A DNA stretch of 9,787 nucleotides from Acidobacteriota bacterium. GTDB taxonomy: Bacteria > Acidobacteriota > Aminicenantia > UBA2199. Positions 1-6,861 of this stretch are shown here, piece after piece. The position numbers and the translations under genes were made by a program. A model generated the notes under the pieces. It worked only from the letters and a program-made list of their open reading frames with translations. It did not search any database and was not told the DNA's origin. Within the stretch, counting starts at the first letter, position 1, and each line of letters starts with the position of its first letter. The DNA is taken from the NCBI GenBank assembly GCA_028749105.1, contig JAQUQF010000047.1, positions 1 through 9,787 of the forward strand, written 5' to 3'.

Positions 1-135
1 CCCGGGCTTATATTATATAAAACCATCCACAGATTTCGATGCAATTTCCTTGTCTAGAAAAATTATACAACTTTGTCAATGCAAAATCAATCTGAAAAAG
101 GAGTCAACCGCCGATTGCCGAAAAGCTTCCCCCCG

Positions 136-163
136 GCGCGAAACTATTGAAAATCATTCGCGC
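136..163. repeat. Inverted repeat flanking the -35 element (possible operator)
   Basis: GCGCGAA (136-142) and TTCGCGC (157-163) are perfect reverse complements separated by 14 bases. The half-site centres are 21 bp apart, about two helical turns, and the -35 hexamer sits in the middle. That is the layout expected for a dimeric repressor or activator site. No known regulator motif is recognised. Confidence 0.4.
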
Positions 164-182
164 TTGCACTACTATTGATAAT
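143..182 (+). repeat. Direct repeat ACTATTGA(A/T)AAT overlapping the -35 and -10/start region
   Basis: Positions 143-154 and 171-182 match at 11 of 12 bases, offset by 28 bp. The first copy contains the start of the -35 hexamer; the second overlaps the -10 hexamer and the predicted transcription start. It could be a tandem regulator site or a chance product of AT-rich promoter DNA. Confidence 0.35.
147..175 (+). promoter_or_regulatory. Putative sigma70-type promoter of the SBP-SBP-kinase operon, leaderless geometry
   Basis: TTGAAA (147-152, 5 of 6 to the -35 consensus) is followed after exactly 17 bases by TACTAT (170-175, fits TANNNT, 4 of 6 to the -10 consensus). Transcription would start near 181-183, and the first ATG is at 184, so the mRNA would have essentially no 5' UTR. 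This agrees with the absence of any Shine-Dalgarno motif before that ATG. The call is by eye; the second promoter in the window shows the same arrangement. Confidence 0.5.
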
Positions 183-183
183 A

Positions 184-1686
184 ATGAAGATCGTGACCCT
201 GTTGGTGATCCTTTCAGTGGCGGGAATTCCCCTGGCCGCCGCCGGGGAAAATGCCATCATCTACCTGCGGCCAACCGACGCCCTGAATCTCGATCCCTGG
301 CAGGCCGAAGACGCTTTTTCCAATGAAGTCGCGGTCAACATCTTCGAGGGGCTGGTCCGCTTCAAGAAAAACTCCACCGGGATCGAGCCCTGCCTGGCCA
401 CCGCCTGGAGCATCCAGGAAGGCGGCAAGCGCTGGCTGTTCACCCTGCGCCGCGGCGTGCGCTTCCACGACGGCACTTCATTCGACGCCCAAGCCGTGCT
501 GCACACCTTCCAGAGCCGGATGGACGCCAAGCAGGGCTCTTATCAGCGGTTGAGCTTTCCCTTCGATTTCATCCTCTCCATTCGCAGCACGGACCCCTAC
601 CATGTCGAGATCATTCTCAAACGCCCCTATGCCCCGTTCCTCGTGGCTCTGGCCGACTCGGCCGCCTTCATCGTGCCGGGATCGGCACGGAGGTCCGCCG
701 TCTTCCAGCCCATCGGCACCGGCCCTTTTCGCTTCCAGAACTGGTCGCGCGGCAAAACGCTGATCCTGACCCGCAACCCCGACTACTGGGCGGGAGCCAA
801 GAGCCTGGAACGCATCATCTTCAAGGTCATGCCCGACTCGCTGGGCCGCCTGCTGCAGATCCGCAACGGCAGCGCCGACATGGCCGCCATCCAGTCGGGC
901 AAGGAGTATGAGGAGTTGTCGCGCCGCAGCGGCATCACCATCCTGAGCAATCCATCCATCTCCACCAACTACCTGGGCTTCAACACCCGGAAGCCGCCCT
1001 TCAACCGCAGGGAGGTCCGCGCCGCCTTCCTGCATATCATCAACAAGGGCAGCATGATCAAGCGCATTTTCCAGAACCTTGCCGTCCCCGCCTACTCCCC
1101 CCTGCCAGCCCCCCTGACCCGCGGCCAGCAGAGCGAAGCGCTGAACAGCTTCAACCTCAAGGTTGCAAGCACCCTATTGAAAGAGGCGGGCCTGGAGAAC
1201 GGATTCTCCTGCACGCTGTATTACCGCGAGGGCCACGAGGGCATCCAGGAGATCGCCGACCTCCTGACGGTCATGGCGAAAAAGATCAACGTCACGATCC
1301 AAAAGGTCAAGCTGCCTTTCCCCGAGCTGGTGAGGGCAGCCGGGCGTGGCGAGCATGACATGCTGATCATGGGCTGGAACTCCGGGCCCGATCCCGATCT
1401 CTTCCTTTACCCGCTGTTCACGTTTTCCCCCGGCAACCGCAACCGCTTCTATTACGAAAACCCACGGCTGACCCGCCTTCTCGACGAAGGCAAGGCCACG
1501 ATGGACTCCGGCAGGCGCGAGCGGATCTATGCCGACGCACTGGACATCCTGAAGCAGGACGTCCCCTGGATCCCGCTGTTCCACCAGATCGACAACCTTG
1601 CCTGCAACGAGCGGGTGCAGGGTGTCGCCTTCACCCCGCTGGGGCATGTCGTCTTTCGCGACGTTCGCAAGGAGACCGATCCATGA
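184..1686 (+). CDS. Extracytoplasmic solute-binding protein, family 5 (peptide/oligopeptide type), copy 1
   Basis: A 500-residue periplasmic binding protein of the SBP_bac_5 family (DppA/OppA-like), which bind peptides or other small solutes for ABC importers. The N-terminus MKIVTLLVILSVAGIPLAAA is a hydrophobic signal peptide ending in a plausible AAA/AG cleavage region, with no lipobox cysteine, so a soluble periplasmic protein is expected. Family hallmarks are LRRGVRFHDGT near residues 88-98, GTGPF followed by a basic stretch and NPDYW near 178-202, and GWNSGPDPDLF near 397-407. Length is normal for the family. An in-frame TTG at 175 would add three residues, but it overlaps the predicted -10 box, so ATG 184 is preferred. 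No Shine-Dalgarno sequence precedes it, which fits a leaderless mRNA. The stop overlaps the next start (ATGA). The ligand cannot be read from the sequence, and no permease or ATPase gene is adjacent. Confidence 0.9.
   Translation: MKIVTLLVILSVAGIPLAAAGENAIIYLRPTDALNLDPWQAEDAFSNEVAVNIFEGLVRFKKNSTGIEPCLATAWSIQEGGKRWLFTLRRGVRFHDGTSFDAQAVLHTFQSRMDAKQGSYQRLSFPFDFILSIRSTDPYHVEIILKRPYAPFLVALADSAAFIVPGSARRSAVFQPIGTGPFRFQNWSRGKTLILTRNPDYWAGAKSLERIIFKVMPDSLGRLLQIRNGSADMAAIQSGKEYEELSRRSGITILSNPSISTNYLGFNTRKPPFNRREVRAAFLHIINKGSMIKRIFQNLAVPAYSPLPAPLTRGQQSEALNSFNLKVASTLLKEAGLENGFSCTLYYREGHEGIQEIADLLTVMAKKINVTIQKVKLPFPELVRAAGRGEHDMLIMGWNSGPDPDLFLYPLFTFSPGNRNRFYYENPRLTRLLDEGKATMDSGRRERIYADALDILKQDVPWIPLFHQIDNLACNERVQGVAFTPLGHVVFRDVRKETDP
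1669..1674 (+). promoter_or_regulatory. Ribosome binding site for the second binding-protein gene
   Basis: AAGGAG lies 8 bases before ATG 1683, inside the end of the upstream gene. It supports that start and shows that canonical Shine-Dalgarno initiation is used for internal operon genes, in contrast to the first gene of the operon. Confidence 0.7.
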
Positions 1687-3233
1687 AGACAAGATATATT
1701 CCCCTGGCGCTGCTGGCCCTGCTCCTGCTGGACCTGGCGGTGCCTCTCAGCGGCGGGCCGCCAGAAGCCGCCCGCGTGCTGCGCTCGGGCAGCCTGAGCG
1801 AGCCCTCCAGCCTCGATCCCGCCTGCATCTGGGACGACACCTCCTCATTCTATGTAAACAACATTTTCGACACCCTGGTGCGCCTGGACCCGCGCACAAT
1901 GAAGATCGAACCCTCCCTGGCCTCGAGCTGGGAAACCAGCCAGGACGGACGCACCTGGACCTTCAACCTGCGCCGCGGCGTGCGCTTCCATGACGGCACT
2001 CCTTGCGGAGCCGAGGCGGTGGCCTTCTCTTTTTTCCGGCAGATGGACCCCGCCAACCCTGACCGCCGGACCACTTTCCCCATGTTCGCCGAGATCTTCT
2101 CCTACCTGACCGCCGTAAAGAAAACCGGCCCCTTCCAGGTGCAGTTCATCCTTTCCGAACCGTTCTTTCCCTTCCTGGCCTCGCTGACCGTCGAGTGCGC
2201 CGCCATCGTATCCCCGACCGCCGTGAAGAAACTCGGCGCCGGCTTCGCGCGCCACCCGGTCGGCACCGGCCCCTTCAAACTGAATTCATGGCAGAAAGGC
2301 AAGCGCCTGGTGCTGGCGGCGAACCCGGACTATTGGCGCGGCCGGCCGGCAATCGACGAGTACGTCGACATCATCGAGCCCCAGTCCGAAATGCTGAACA
2401 AGCGATTCCTGGACGGAGCACTGGACATCCTTTCCACCTATTCGATCTCCAAGATGGTTGGTTACAAGAAGCTCGACTGGGTCCAGGTCATCGCCGCCCC
2501 TTACCTGTCGGTGACATACGTCGTGATCAATTCCGCCCGGCTGCCGCTGCAGCGCAAGGGGGTGCGCCAGGCGCTGGGCCATGCCTGGGATCCGCGGACG
2601 CTGAAGCTGGTTTTCCAGGACTACGTACTGCCGATCCACTCGCTGCTGCCGCGCGGCCTTATGGAGGGAGAAGATGAGGCGCGGCCGAGCGGCTTCTCCC
2701 TGGCCAAGGCCCGGGAGCTGCTGAACAAGGAAACCGGCGGCGCCGAACTGCAGCTGGAGTTCCTGCTGCTGAAGGACGACGGACTGATCTTCCAGCTGCT
2801 TTCCATCTACGCCGCAAACCTGAAGCAGATCGGGGTCAAGCTGAAGCTCACGCGCCTGGAACCAGACGTCCTGGCTGCCAGGATCGCCACCGGCGACTTT
2901 GATCTGGCCTACTCGGGCTGGATCGCCGACTATCCCGACCCCGACAGCATGCTGTCCCCCCTGCTGTCCGAACCGCTGCTGAAGCAGGGCTTCGCCAACG
3001 CCGCAACCGGCAAGCGGCAGGATCTCATTGAAAAACTGATCCTGGCGCGGCGCGAGCGCAACGCCGGCCAACGCCACGCCATCTACCGCGCTATCGACCG
3101 GATCCTGATCGGCGACGGTCTGGTCATCCCCCTGTATCAGGACAAGCGGGTCATCATCTTCAACCGCAGGGTTGAAAACATCCGGCCCAATCCACTGGGC
3201 AAGCTGTATCTCTTCGATCTGAAAATGAAATGA
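1683..3233 (+). CDS. Extracytoplasmic solute-binding protein, family 5, copy 2
   Basis: A 516-residue paralogue of the preceding gene, with the same SBP_bac_5 architecture. It has a signal peptide (MKTRYIPLALLALLLLDLAV and following, no lipobox), LRRGVRFHDGT at about 96-106, VGTGPFKLNSW at about 193-203, NPDYW at 214-218, and SGWIADYPDPDSMLSPLL at about 411-428, a classic peptide-SBP signature. The ATGA overlap with copy 1 and the AAGGAG site 8 bases upstream fix the start. The two copies are clearly divergent overall, which suggests an old tandem duplication with different ligands rather than a recent copy. It overlaps the sensor kinase gene by another ATGA, so production of binding protein and kinase is probably translationally coupled. 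The ligand is unknown; a transport role would need ABC permease and ATPase subunits from elsewhere. Confidence 0.9.
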   Translation: MKTRYIPLALLALLLLDLAVPLSGGPPEAARVLRSGSLSEPSSLDPACIWDDTSSFYVNNIFDTLVRLDPRTMKIEPSLASSWETSQDGRTWTFNLRRGVRFHDGTPCGAEAVAFSFFRQMDPANPDRRTTFPMFAEIFSYLTAVKKTGPFQVQFILSEPFFPFLASLTVECAAIVSPTAVKKLGAGFARHPVGTGPFKLNSWQKGKRLVLAANPDYWRGRPAIDEYVDIIEPQSEMLNKRFLDGALDILSTYSISKMVGYKKLDWVQVIAAPYLSVTYVVINSARLPLQRKGVRQALGHAWDPRTLKLVFQDYVLPIHSLLPRGLMEGEDEARPSGFSLAKARELLNKETGGAELQLEFLLLKDDGLIFQLLSIYAANLKQIGVKLKLTRLEPDVLAARIATGDFDLAYSGWIADYPDPDSMLSPLLSEPLLKQGFANAATGKRQDLIEKLILARRERNAGQRHAIYRAIDRILIGDGLVIPLYQDKRVIIFNRRVENIRPNPLGKLYLFDLKMK

Positions 3234-5344
3234 AGATCAAGACCAAGCTGCTCCTCTCGCTGATCCTCATCGCCGTCCTGTCCATCGTCATCACGCTGAA
3301 CTTCTCGATCCTTTCCATCTCCCGGCGCTACGAAAAAATGGCCCGCGAGGAGACCGCCAATGCCCGCAAGGTAGCCGAGGGTGCTTTTCTGGAGAATTTG
3401 GGCGATCTGGTGCGCAAGGCCCTGTTCCTGTCCGAGATGAAGGAGATCATCGAAAACATCGGCAACCCGGATGACCTGGCCATGACCCTGGAATTCAAGA
3501 ATTTCTTCTTTTCCAACACCAACATCAAGGTCCTTGCTCCGGAGGGGAAAATCCTCCTGGCGCACGACAACTCATCGACCAGCATCATCAACGAGAACAA
3601 TCGCTTGCAGATCGATTTTTTCAACAAGAAGCGCGATCCGCTCATCCGTGAGGCCGGAGTTTTTCTCGTTGACGGCGGCCTGTGCCTGGCGGCCATATCG
3701 CCGATCGTCAACCTGGAGAACTTCGACCTCAGGGGCTTTGTCATGCTGGACATCCCCTTCAACCTGGAGTTGGCCGACCAGATCAAGGAAAAGACCAAGG
3801 CCGAGATCATGCTCTATGTGCAGGGGGGGCCCCTCACCTCCACCCTGACCGACGGCAACGGCGAAATGGTTTTCCCCAAGCCAGCCTACATGAAGGCAGC
3901 GAAGGCGGTGCGCATCCTGCCCGGCGGCGATCGCTTCCTCATCGAGTCCTTCGCAGTCAGGGACTTCCAGAAGCACAACGTGGGCGAAATCCGCGTTGCC
4001 GTCAACATCGAGAACATCATGGCCGCCAAGCAGGTAAGTATTTCCAGCCTGCTCTACCTGTCGCTGCTGATCGGCCTGATCGTCATCCTGACCAGCTTCC
4101 TGCTGGGACGCCGGCTCACATCGCCCATCAGCAGGCTGGCCCACAGCGCCGAGGCCATCGCCGCCGGCAACTACGATGTGCACATGGACGTCAACTCCAA
4201 AGACGAGATCGGAGAGCTGGCCAACGTCTTCAACAAAATGTCCGACTCGCTGAAGATCCAGCGCGACGAGATCCTCGAGTTGCAGCAGTTCTTCGCCAAG
4301 ATTGTCGAGCACTCCCCTTCGGCCATCGTCATCGGCAACGAGAGCGCCGACGTGCTGGCCATGAACCCGGCCGCCGAAAAGCTTCTGGGGCGGCCGCTGG
4401 CACAAATCAAGGATAAGCCGCTGTTCGACATGCTGCCGGCGTTCATGCCGCTGAAGGAGGATTATTTCAAGGTATTGCTGAGCGGCACTCCCTGCTTCCA
4501 CGACAACTATTCGCTGGTCCTCGAGACGGGCGGCGACAAGGTCCTGCACGTGATCCTCTACAAGATCCCCCTGCCCGGCATGCCGGCCGCCGTGCTGCAG
4601 ATCGAGGACATCAGCGAGAAGTTCGAACTCGAGGAAAAGCTGGTTCATGCCCAGAAGCTCGGCACCCTCGGCGAGCTGCTCAGCCGCTTCACCCACGAGT
4701 TCAACAACCTGATGACCAGCCTGCTGGGCCACCTGACCATGCTCAAGAAGGAGGCCGGCGAGGGCCACCCCCTTGCCAAGCGCACGCAGCTGATCGAGGA
4801 CGTGGCCTTGCGCGCCCACCATTTGGGCAAGGACATCCTGGACTTCTCCAAAAGGGAAAAGCCGAAGAAGGAAATCCTCGACATGCGCGACGCCGTGCAA
4901 ACCGTGCTCAATCTCCTGGGCAAGACCGTTTTGAAGCGCATCGAGGTCGAAACCCGGTTCATGGACGGCGACCTGACGGTACTGATCGACAACGAGAAGC
5001 TCCTGCTGGCGCTGTTCAACATCCTGATCAACGCCAAGGACGCCATCCTGGCGGCGGAGCGCGAGATGGGGCTGATCCGCATCAGCGTCGACCGCATCTT
5101 CATCCCCAAGGCGGAGAACAACTTCATCCGCATCCGCATCAGCGACAACGGCACCGGCATCGACGAGAAGATCATCGGCAGGATCTTCGAGCCCTATTTC
5201 ACAACCAAAAAAGAGATGGGGACCGGCGTGGGCCTGTCCACGGTCAAGGAGATCATCGAGAGCAACGCCGGCTGGATCGAGATCGACGCCCAAAAGGGCA
5301 GCGGCACGACCTTCATCACCTTCCTGCCCCAGCACCAGCGCTAG
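3230..5344 (+). CDS. Membrane sensor histidine kinase (Cache-like sensor, HAMP, PAS, HisKA, HATPase)
   Basis: A 704-residue two-component sensor kinase. Order read from the protein: transmembrane helix 1 (~7-30); extracytoplasmic region (~31-270) of Cache-like character, including AEIMLYVQGG near 191-200; transmembrane helix 2 (~271-293); HAMP (~294-346, with the DEIGEL motif); PAS (~352-465); and HisKA with the phospho-acceptor H489 in THEFNNLMTSLLG. The ATP-binding domain shows the N-box N597/N601, G1 DNGTGI (639-644), F-box FEPYFTTK (653-660) and G2 GTGVGLS (664-670). All catalytic motifs are intact. The HEFNN-type H-box is common in kinases paired with NtrC-like sigma54 activators (family knowledge; no partner is seen here). 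There is no receiver domain, so it is not a hybrid. The start overlaps the SBP stop (ATGA) with no clear Shine-Dalgarno, implying coupling. The gene ends 61 bases before the next operon. The signal is unknown; the upstream binding proteins are candidate partners. Confidence 0.92.
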   Translation: MKIKTKLLLSLILIAVLSIVITLNFSILSISRRYEKMAREETANARKVAEGAFLENLGDLVRKALFLSEMKEIIENIGNPDDLAMTLEFKNFFFSNTNIKVLAPEGKILLAHDNSSTSIINENNRLQIDFFNKKRDPLIREAGVFLVDGGLCLAAISPIVNLENFDLRGFVMLDIPFNLELADQIKEKTKAEIMLYVQGGPLTSTLTDGNGEMVFPKPAYMKAAKAVRILPGGDRFLIESFAVRDFQKHNVGEIRVAVNIENIMAAKQVSISSLLYLSLLIGLIVILTSFLLGRRLTSPISRLAHSAEAIAAGNYDVHMDVNSKDEIGELANVFNKMSDSLKIQRDEILELQQFFAKIVEHSPSAIVIGNESADVLAMNPAAEKLLGRPLAQIKDKPLFDMLPAFMPLKEDYFKVLLSGTPCFHDNYSLVLETGGDKVLHVILYKIPLPGMPAAVLQIEDISEKFELEEKLVHAQKLGTLGELLSRFTHEFNNLMTSLLGHLTMLKKEAGEGHPLAKRTQLIEDVALRAHHLGKDILDFSKREKPKKEILDMRDAVQTVLNLLGKTVLKRIEVETRFMDGDLTVLIDNEKLLLALFNILINAKDAILAAEREMGLIRISVDRIFIPKAENNFIRIRISDNGTGIDEKIIGRIFEPYFTTKKEMGTGVGLSTVKEIIESNAGWIEIDAQKGSGTTFITFLPQHQR

Positions 5345-5356
5345 CCGACCGCTGCC

Positions 5357-5401
5357 GCCCGCCGATTGACTTTGACCCGGGAAAAGTTTACCATGGCGGG
5401 C
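5357..5401. repeat. Inverted repeat enclosing the second promoter
   Basis: GCCCGCC (5357-5363) and GGCGGGC (5395-5401) are perfect reverse complements and bracket the -35/-10 pair. Three further pairs are possible (GCT 5351-5353 with AGC 5402-5404) across a 3-base bulge. The loop is 31 bases, with no U-tract after it, so it is a poor terminator. An operator, or chance in GC-rich DNA, are the alternatives. Confidence 0.25.
5366..5394 (+). promoter_or_regulatory. Putative sigma70-type promoter of the flippase-nrdR-hsp20-lon-thiL operon
   Basis: TTGACT (5366-5371, 5 of 6 to the -35 consensus) is followed after exactly 17 bases by TACCAT (5389-5394, fits TANNNT). A start near 5400-5402 leaves only about 4-6 bases before ATG 5406. 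A second TTGACC (5372-5377) directly abuts the first hexamer, but its spacing to the -10 (11 bases) is too short. The site lies in the only gap of this half of the window. Confidence 0.5.
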
Positions 5402-5405
5402 AGCA

Positions 5406-6428
5406 ATGAAATTCTGGAAGATCACTCTTTTCAGCGCCCTGTCGGCAATCTTCGTCTGGCTGTTCCTGCGCCGCGTCGACTTCGCCGGCATCCGCGACGT
5501 CTGGCTTTCCATTCCCTGGCGCTACCCGCTGCTGTTCCTGGCGCTGGCCCTGCCGCAGTATGCCGTGCGCGCCTGGCGCTGGGGGCTGTTGCTGCGCCCC
5601 TTCAAGCGCCATGTTCCCTTCCGCAGCCTCTGGAACTTTTCCCTGATCGGCTTCATGATCTCCTACCTGCTGCCGGGGCGGCTGGGGGAAGTCGCCCGGC
5701 CGGTCCTGCTGGCCGAGAAGGAAGGCATCAAGAAGAGCCAGGCCATCGCCACCATCGTCAACGAACGGCTGTTTGACCTGCTTACCGTCCTGGTGCTGCT
5801 GGCTCTCTACCTTGTCTCTGCACGGGGCGGCCTCTCGCCGCTTCTGCGTTCGCTGCGGGCGGCGGCCTTTCTGCTCCTGCCCCTCGTCCTGCTCGTCTTC
5901 TTCCTGGTCACCCTGGCCAACCACCCGCGCGTCTTTCCCTGGACCGAGCGCCTCATTCGCGCGCTGGCCCGGGTGCTGCCCCGCCGCTGGCGGGAGCAAA
6001 CGGTCGCCTTCATCCTCCATTTCGTCCGCGCCCTGCGCCTGGACCTGGGCTGGAAGGGCCTTGCGGCGGTGGCGATCTGCTCGCTGCTGCACTGGTGCCT
6101 CATTGCCTTCTCGTACTGGCTGCTGCTGCGGGGGTTCGGCATCCGCACCGCCCTGCCCGCCATCGTGCCGTTCCTGGCCGTGATCTTCGTCTCGGCGGCG
6201 GTGCCCACGCCGGGCATGGCCGGCAGCCTGGACCTGGCTTCCAAGTACGCCCTGACCGGACTCTTCGCCGTGGCCGAGAAAAACGCGGTGGCCTTCACCA
6301 TCCTGTTCCACTTCCTGCTGCTGCTGGCCCCGATCGTCCTCGGGCTGGTCGCCCTCTGGAGCGAGGGCCTGAGTATAAAGGCCGTCGGCCGGCTGGGGAG
6401 GAAAGATGAACTGCCCGCAATGCGCTGA
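5406..6428 (+). CDS. YbhN/AglD2-type membrane protein (lysylphosphatidylglycerol synthase transmembrane-region family, flippase-like)
   Basis: A 340-residue integral membrane protein of the PF03706/UPF0104 family. It corresponds to the membrane half of MprF-type proteins without the aminoacyl-transferase domain. Family members are thought to move or handle lipids, but the function of stand-alone members is mostly unproven. Hydrophobic helices appear at about 5-21, 39-52, 77-90, 120-138, 152-171, 217-241, 248-265 and 295-318. Conserved motifs are RAWRWG (55-60), PGRLGE (90-95) followed by ARP, NERLFD (119-124) and PTPGMAGSLD (267-276). ATG 5406 is chosen because it gives the family-typical start MKFWKITLF. 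The upstream ATG at 5393 is out of frame. It opens an operon, and its last 23 bases overlap nrdR. The substrate cannot be deduced, and I see no cell-envelope partner beside it. Confidence 0.85.
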   Translation: MKFWKITLFSALSAIFVWLFLRRVDFAGIRDVWLSIPWRYPLLFLALALPQYAVRAWRWGLLLRPFKRHVPFRSLWNFSLIGFMISYLLPGRLGEVARPVLLAEKEGIKKSQAIATIVNERLFDLLTVLVLLALYLVSARGGLSPLLRSLRAAAFLLLPLVLLVFFLVTLANHPRVFPWTERLIRALARVLPRRWREQTVAFILHFVRALRLDLGWKGLAAVAICSLLHWCLIAFSYWLLLRGFGIRTALPAIVPFLAVIFVSAAVPTPGMAGSLDLASKYALTGLFAVAEKNAVAFTILFHFLLLLAPIVLGLVALWSEGLSIKAVGRLGRKDELPAMR

Positions 6429-6861
6429 GATCGCCGACAAGGTCATCGAGACCCGGGAAAGCAAGGACGGCCAGTACATCCGCCGCCGCCGCGAGTGCCT
6501 GCACTGCGGCAAGCGCTTCACCACCTACGAGAAGATCGAGGACATCCCGCTGATGGTGGTCAAGAAGGACGGTCGGCGCGAGCCCTTCGACATGGACAAG
6601 ATCCGCAAGGGGCTTTACCGCGCCCTGGAAAAACGGCCGGTGCAGACCAAGCAGATCGAGCAGCTGGCGCGCCAGGTGGAGGAGTTCTTCTCCCGCTCCG
6701 ACCGCGAGGTCCCGACCTTCAAGATCGGCGGCATGATCATGGAAAAGCTGAAGAAACTGGACAAGGTGGCCTATGTGCGCTTCGCCTCGGTCTACCTGGA
6801 ATTCAAGAGCCTGGAGGAGTTCCTCACCGAGCTGCACAGCCTCTTGAAAAAGGAGGAATGA
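6406..6861 (+). CDS. nrdR: Transcriptional repressor NrdR (ribonucleotide reductase regulator)
   Basis: A 151-residue NrdR of normal family length. The N-terminal zinc ribbon has C3, C6, C31 and C34, with the RRRREC stretch and CGKRFTTYE around the second knuckle. An ATP-cone domain follows (~46-136), with VVKKDGRREPFD at 51-62 and VAYVRFASVYLEF near the end. NrdR binds DNA at nrd promoters and senses ATP/dATP through the cone, repressing ribonucleotide reductase genes when dATP is high (established for the family). The first knuckle reads CPQCAEIADKVIETR rather than the more usual CPxC-DTKVIDSR form, a mild variation. GGAGG (6397-6401) lies 4 bases before the ATG, which sits 23 bases inside the upstream gene. 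No ribonucleotide reductase gene and no recognisable NrdR box is in this window, so its targets are elsewhere. Confidence 0.95.
   Translation: MNCPQCAEIADKVIETRESKDGQYIRRRRECLHCGKRFTTYEKIEDIPLMVVKKDGRREPFDMDKIRKGLYRALEKRPVQTKQIEQLARQVEEFFSRSDREVPTFKIGGMIMEKLKKLDKVAYVRFASVYLEFKSLEEFLTELHSLLKKEE
6851..6856 (+). promoter_or_regulatory. Strong ribosome binding site for hsp20
   Basis: A perfect AGGAGG sits 5 bases before ATG 6862, inside the last codons of nrdR. It is the best Shine-Dalgarno motif I noticed in the window and fixes the hsp20 start. It suggests that the chaperone is translated more strongly than its neighbours. Confidence 0.75.

Larger units (their letters stand above)
1..183. other. 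AT-rich non-coding leader upstream of the binding-protein operon
   Basis: No convincing gene lies here. The first ~110 bases are markedly AT-rich against the GC-rich coding DNA that follows, as expected of a promoter region. Visible elements are an AT-only dyad (TTATAT-T-ATATAA, 8-20), a promoter at 147-175, and two repeats around that promoter (listed separately). The upstream gene, if any, lies outside the window, so it is unknown whether a terminator or a divergent promoter is also present. Confidence 0.75.

Noticed and set aside
8..20. AT-rich dyad TTATAT-T-ATATAA as an NrdR box or operator
   Set aside because: It lacks the flanking bases of known NrdR boxes, has no nrd gene beside it, and simple AT dyads are common in such leaders.
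115..150. Possible 11-codon upstream peptide (TTG start) after AAGGAG at 98-103
   Set aside because: Spacing to the TTG is long (11 bases), the start is weak, and it lies upstream of the predicted transcription start.
164..168. TTGCA as a sigma54 -12 element
   Set aside because: There is no GG dinucleotide at the required -24 position upstream.
3823..3833. G7C4 run in the kinase gene (and a G7 run at 9179-9185 in lon) as phase-variation tracts
   Set aside because: Seven-base runs made of in-frame Gly/Pro codons in GC-rich DNA are not long enough to be convincing slippage tracts, and both genes are intact.
5393..5395. ATG at 5393 as the start of the gene after the kinase
   Set aside because: It is out of frame with the conserved membrane protein, and the frame it opens has no recognisable product.
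5345..5405. Rho-independent terminator after the kinase gene
   Set aside because: The only inverted repeat has a 31-base loop and no T-run after it, so it does not look like an intrinsic terminator.
3572..5512. A 646-codon open frame on the - strand opposite the kinase gene
   Set aside because: Its translation is low-complexity (rich in D, V, L, Q, G) with no recognisable domain. It mirrors the GC-rich third positions of an intact, motif-complete kinase on the + strand.
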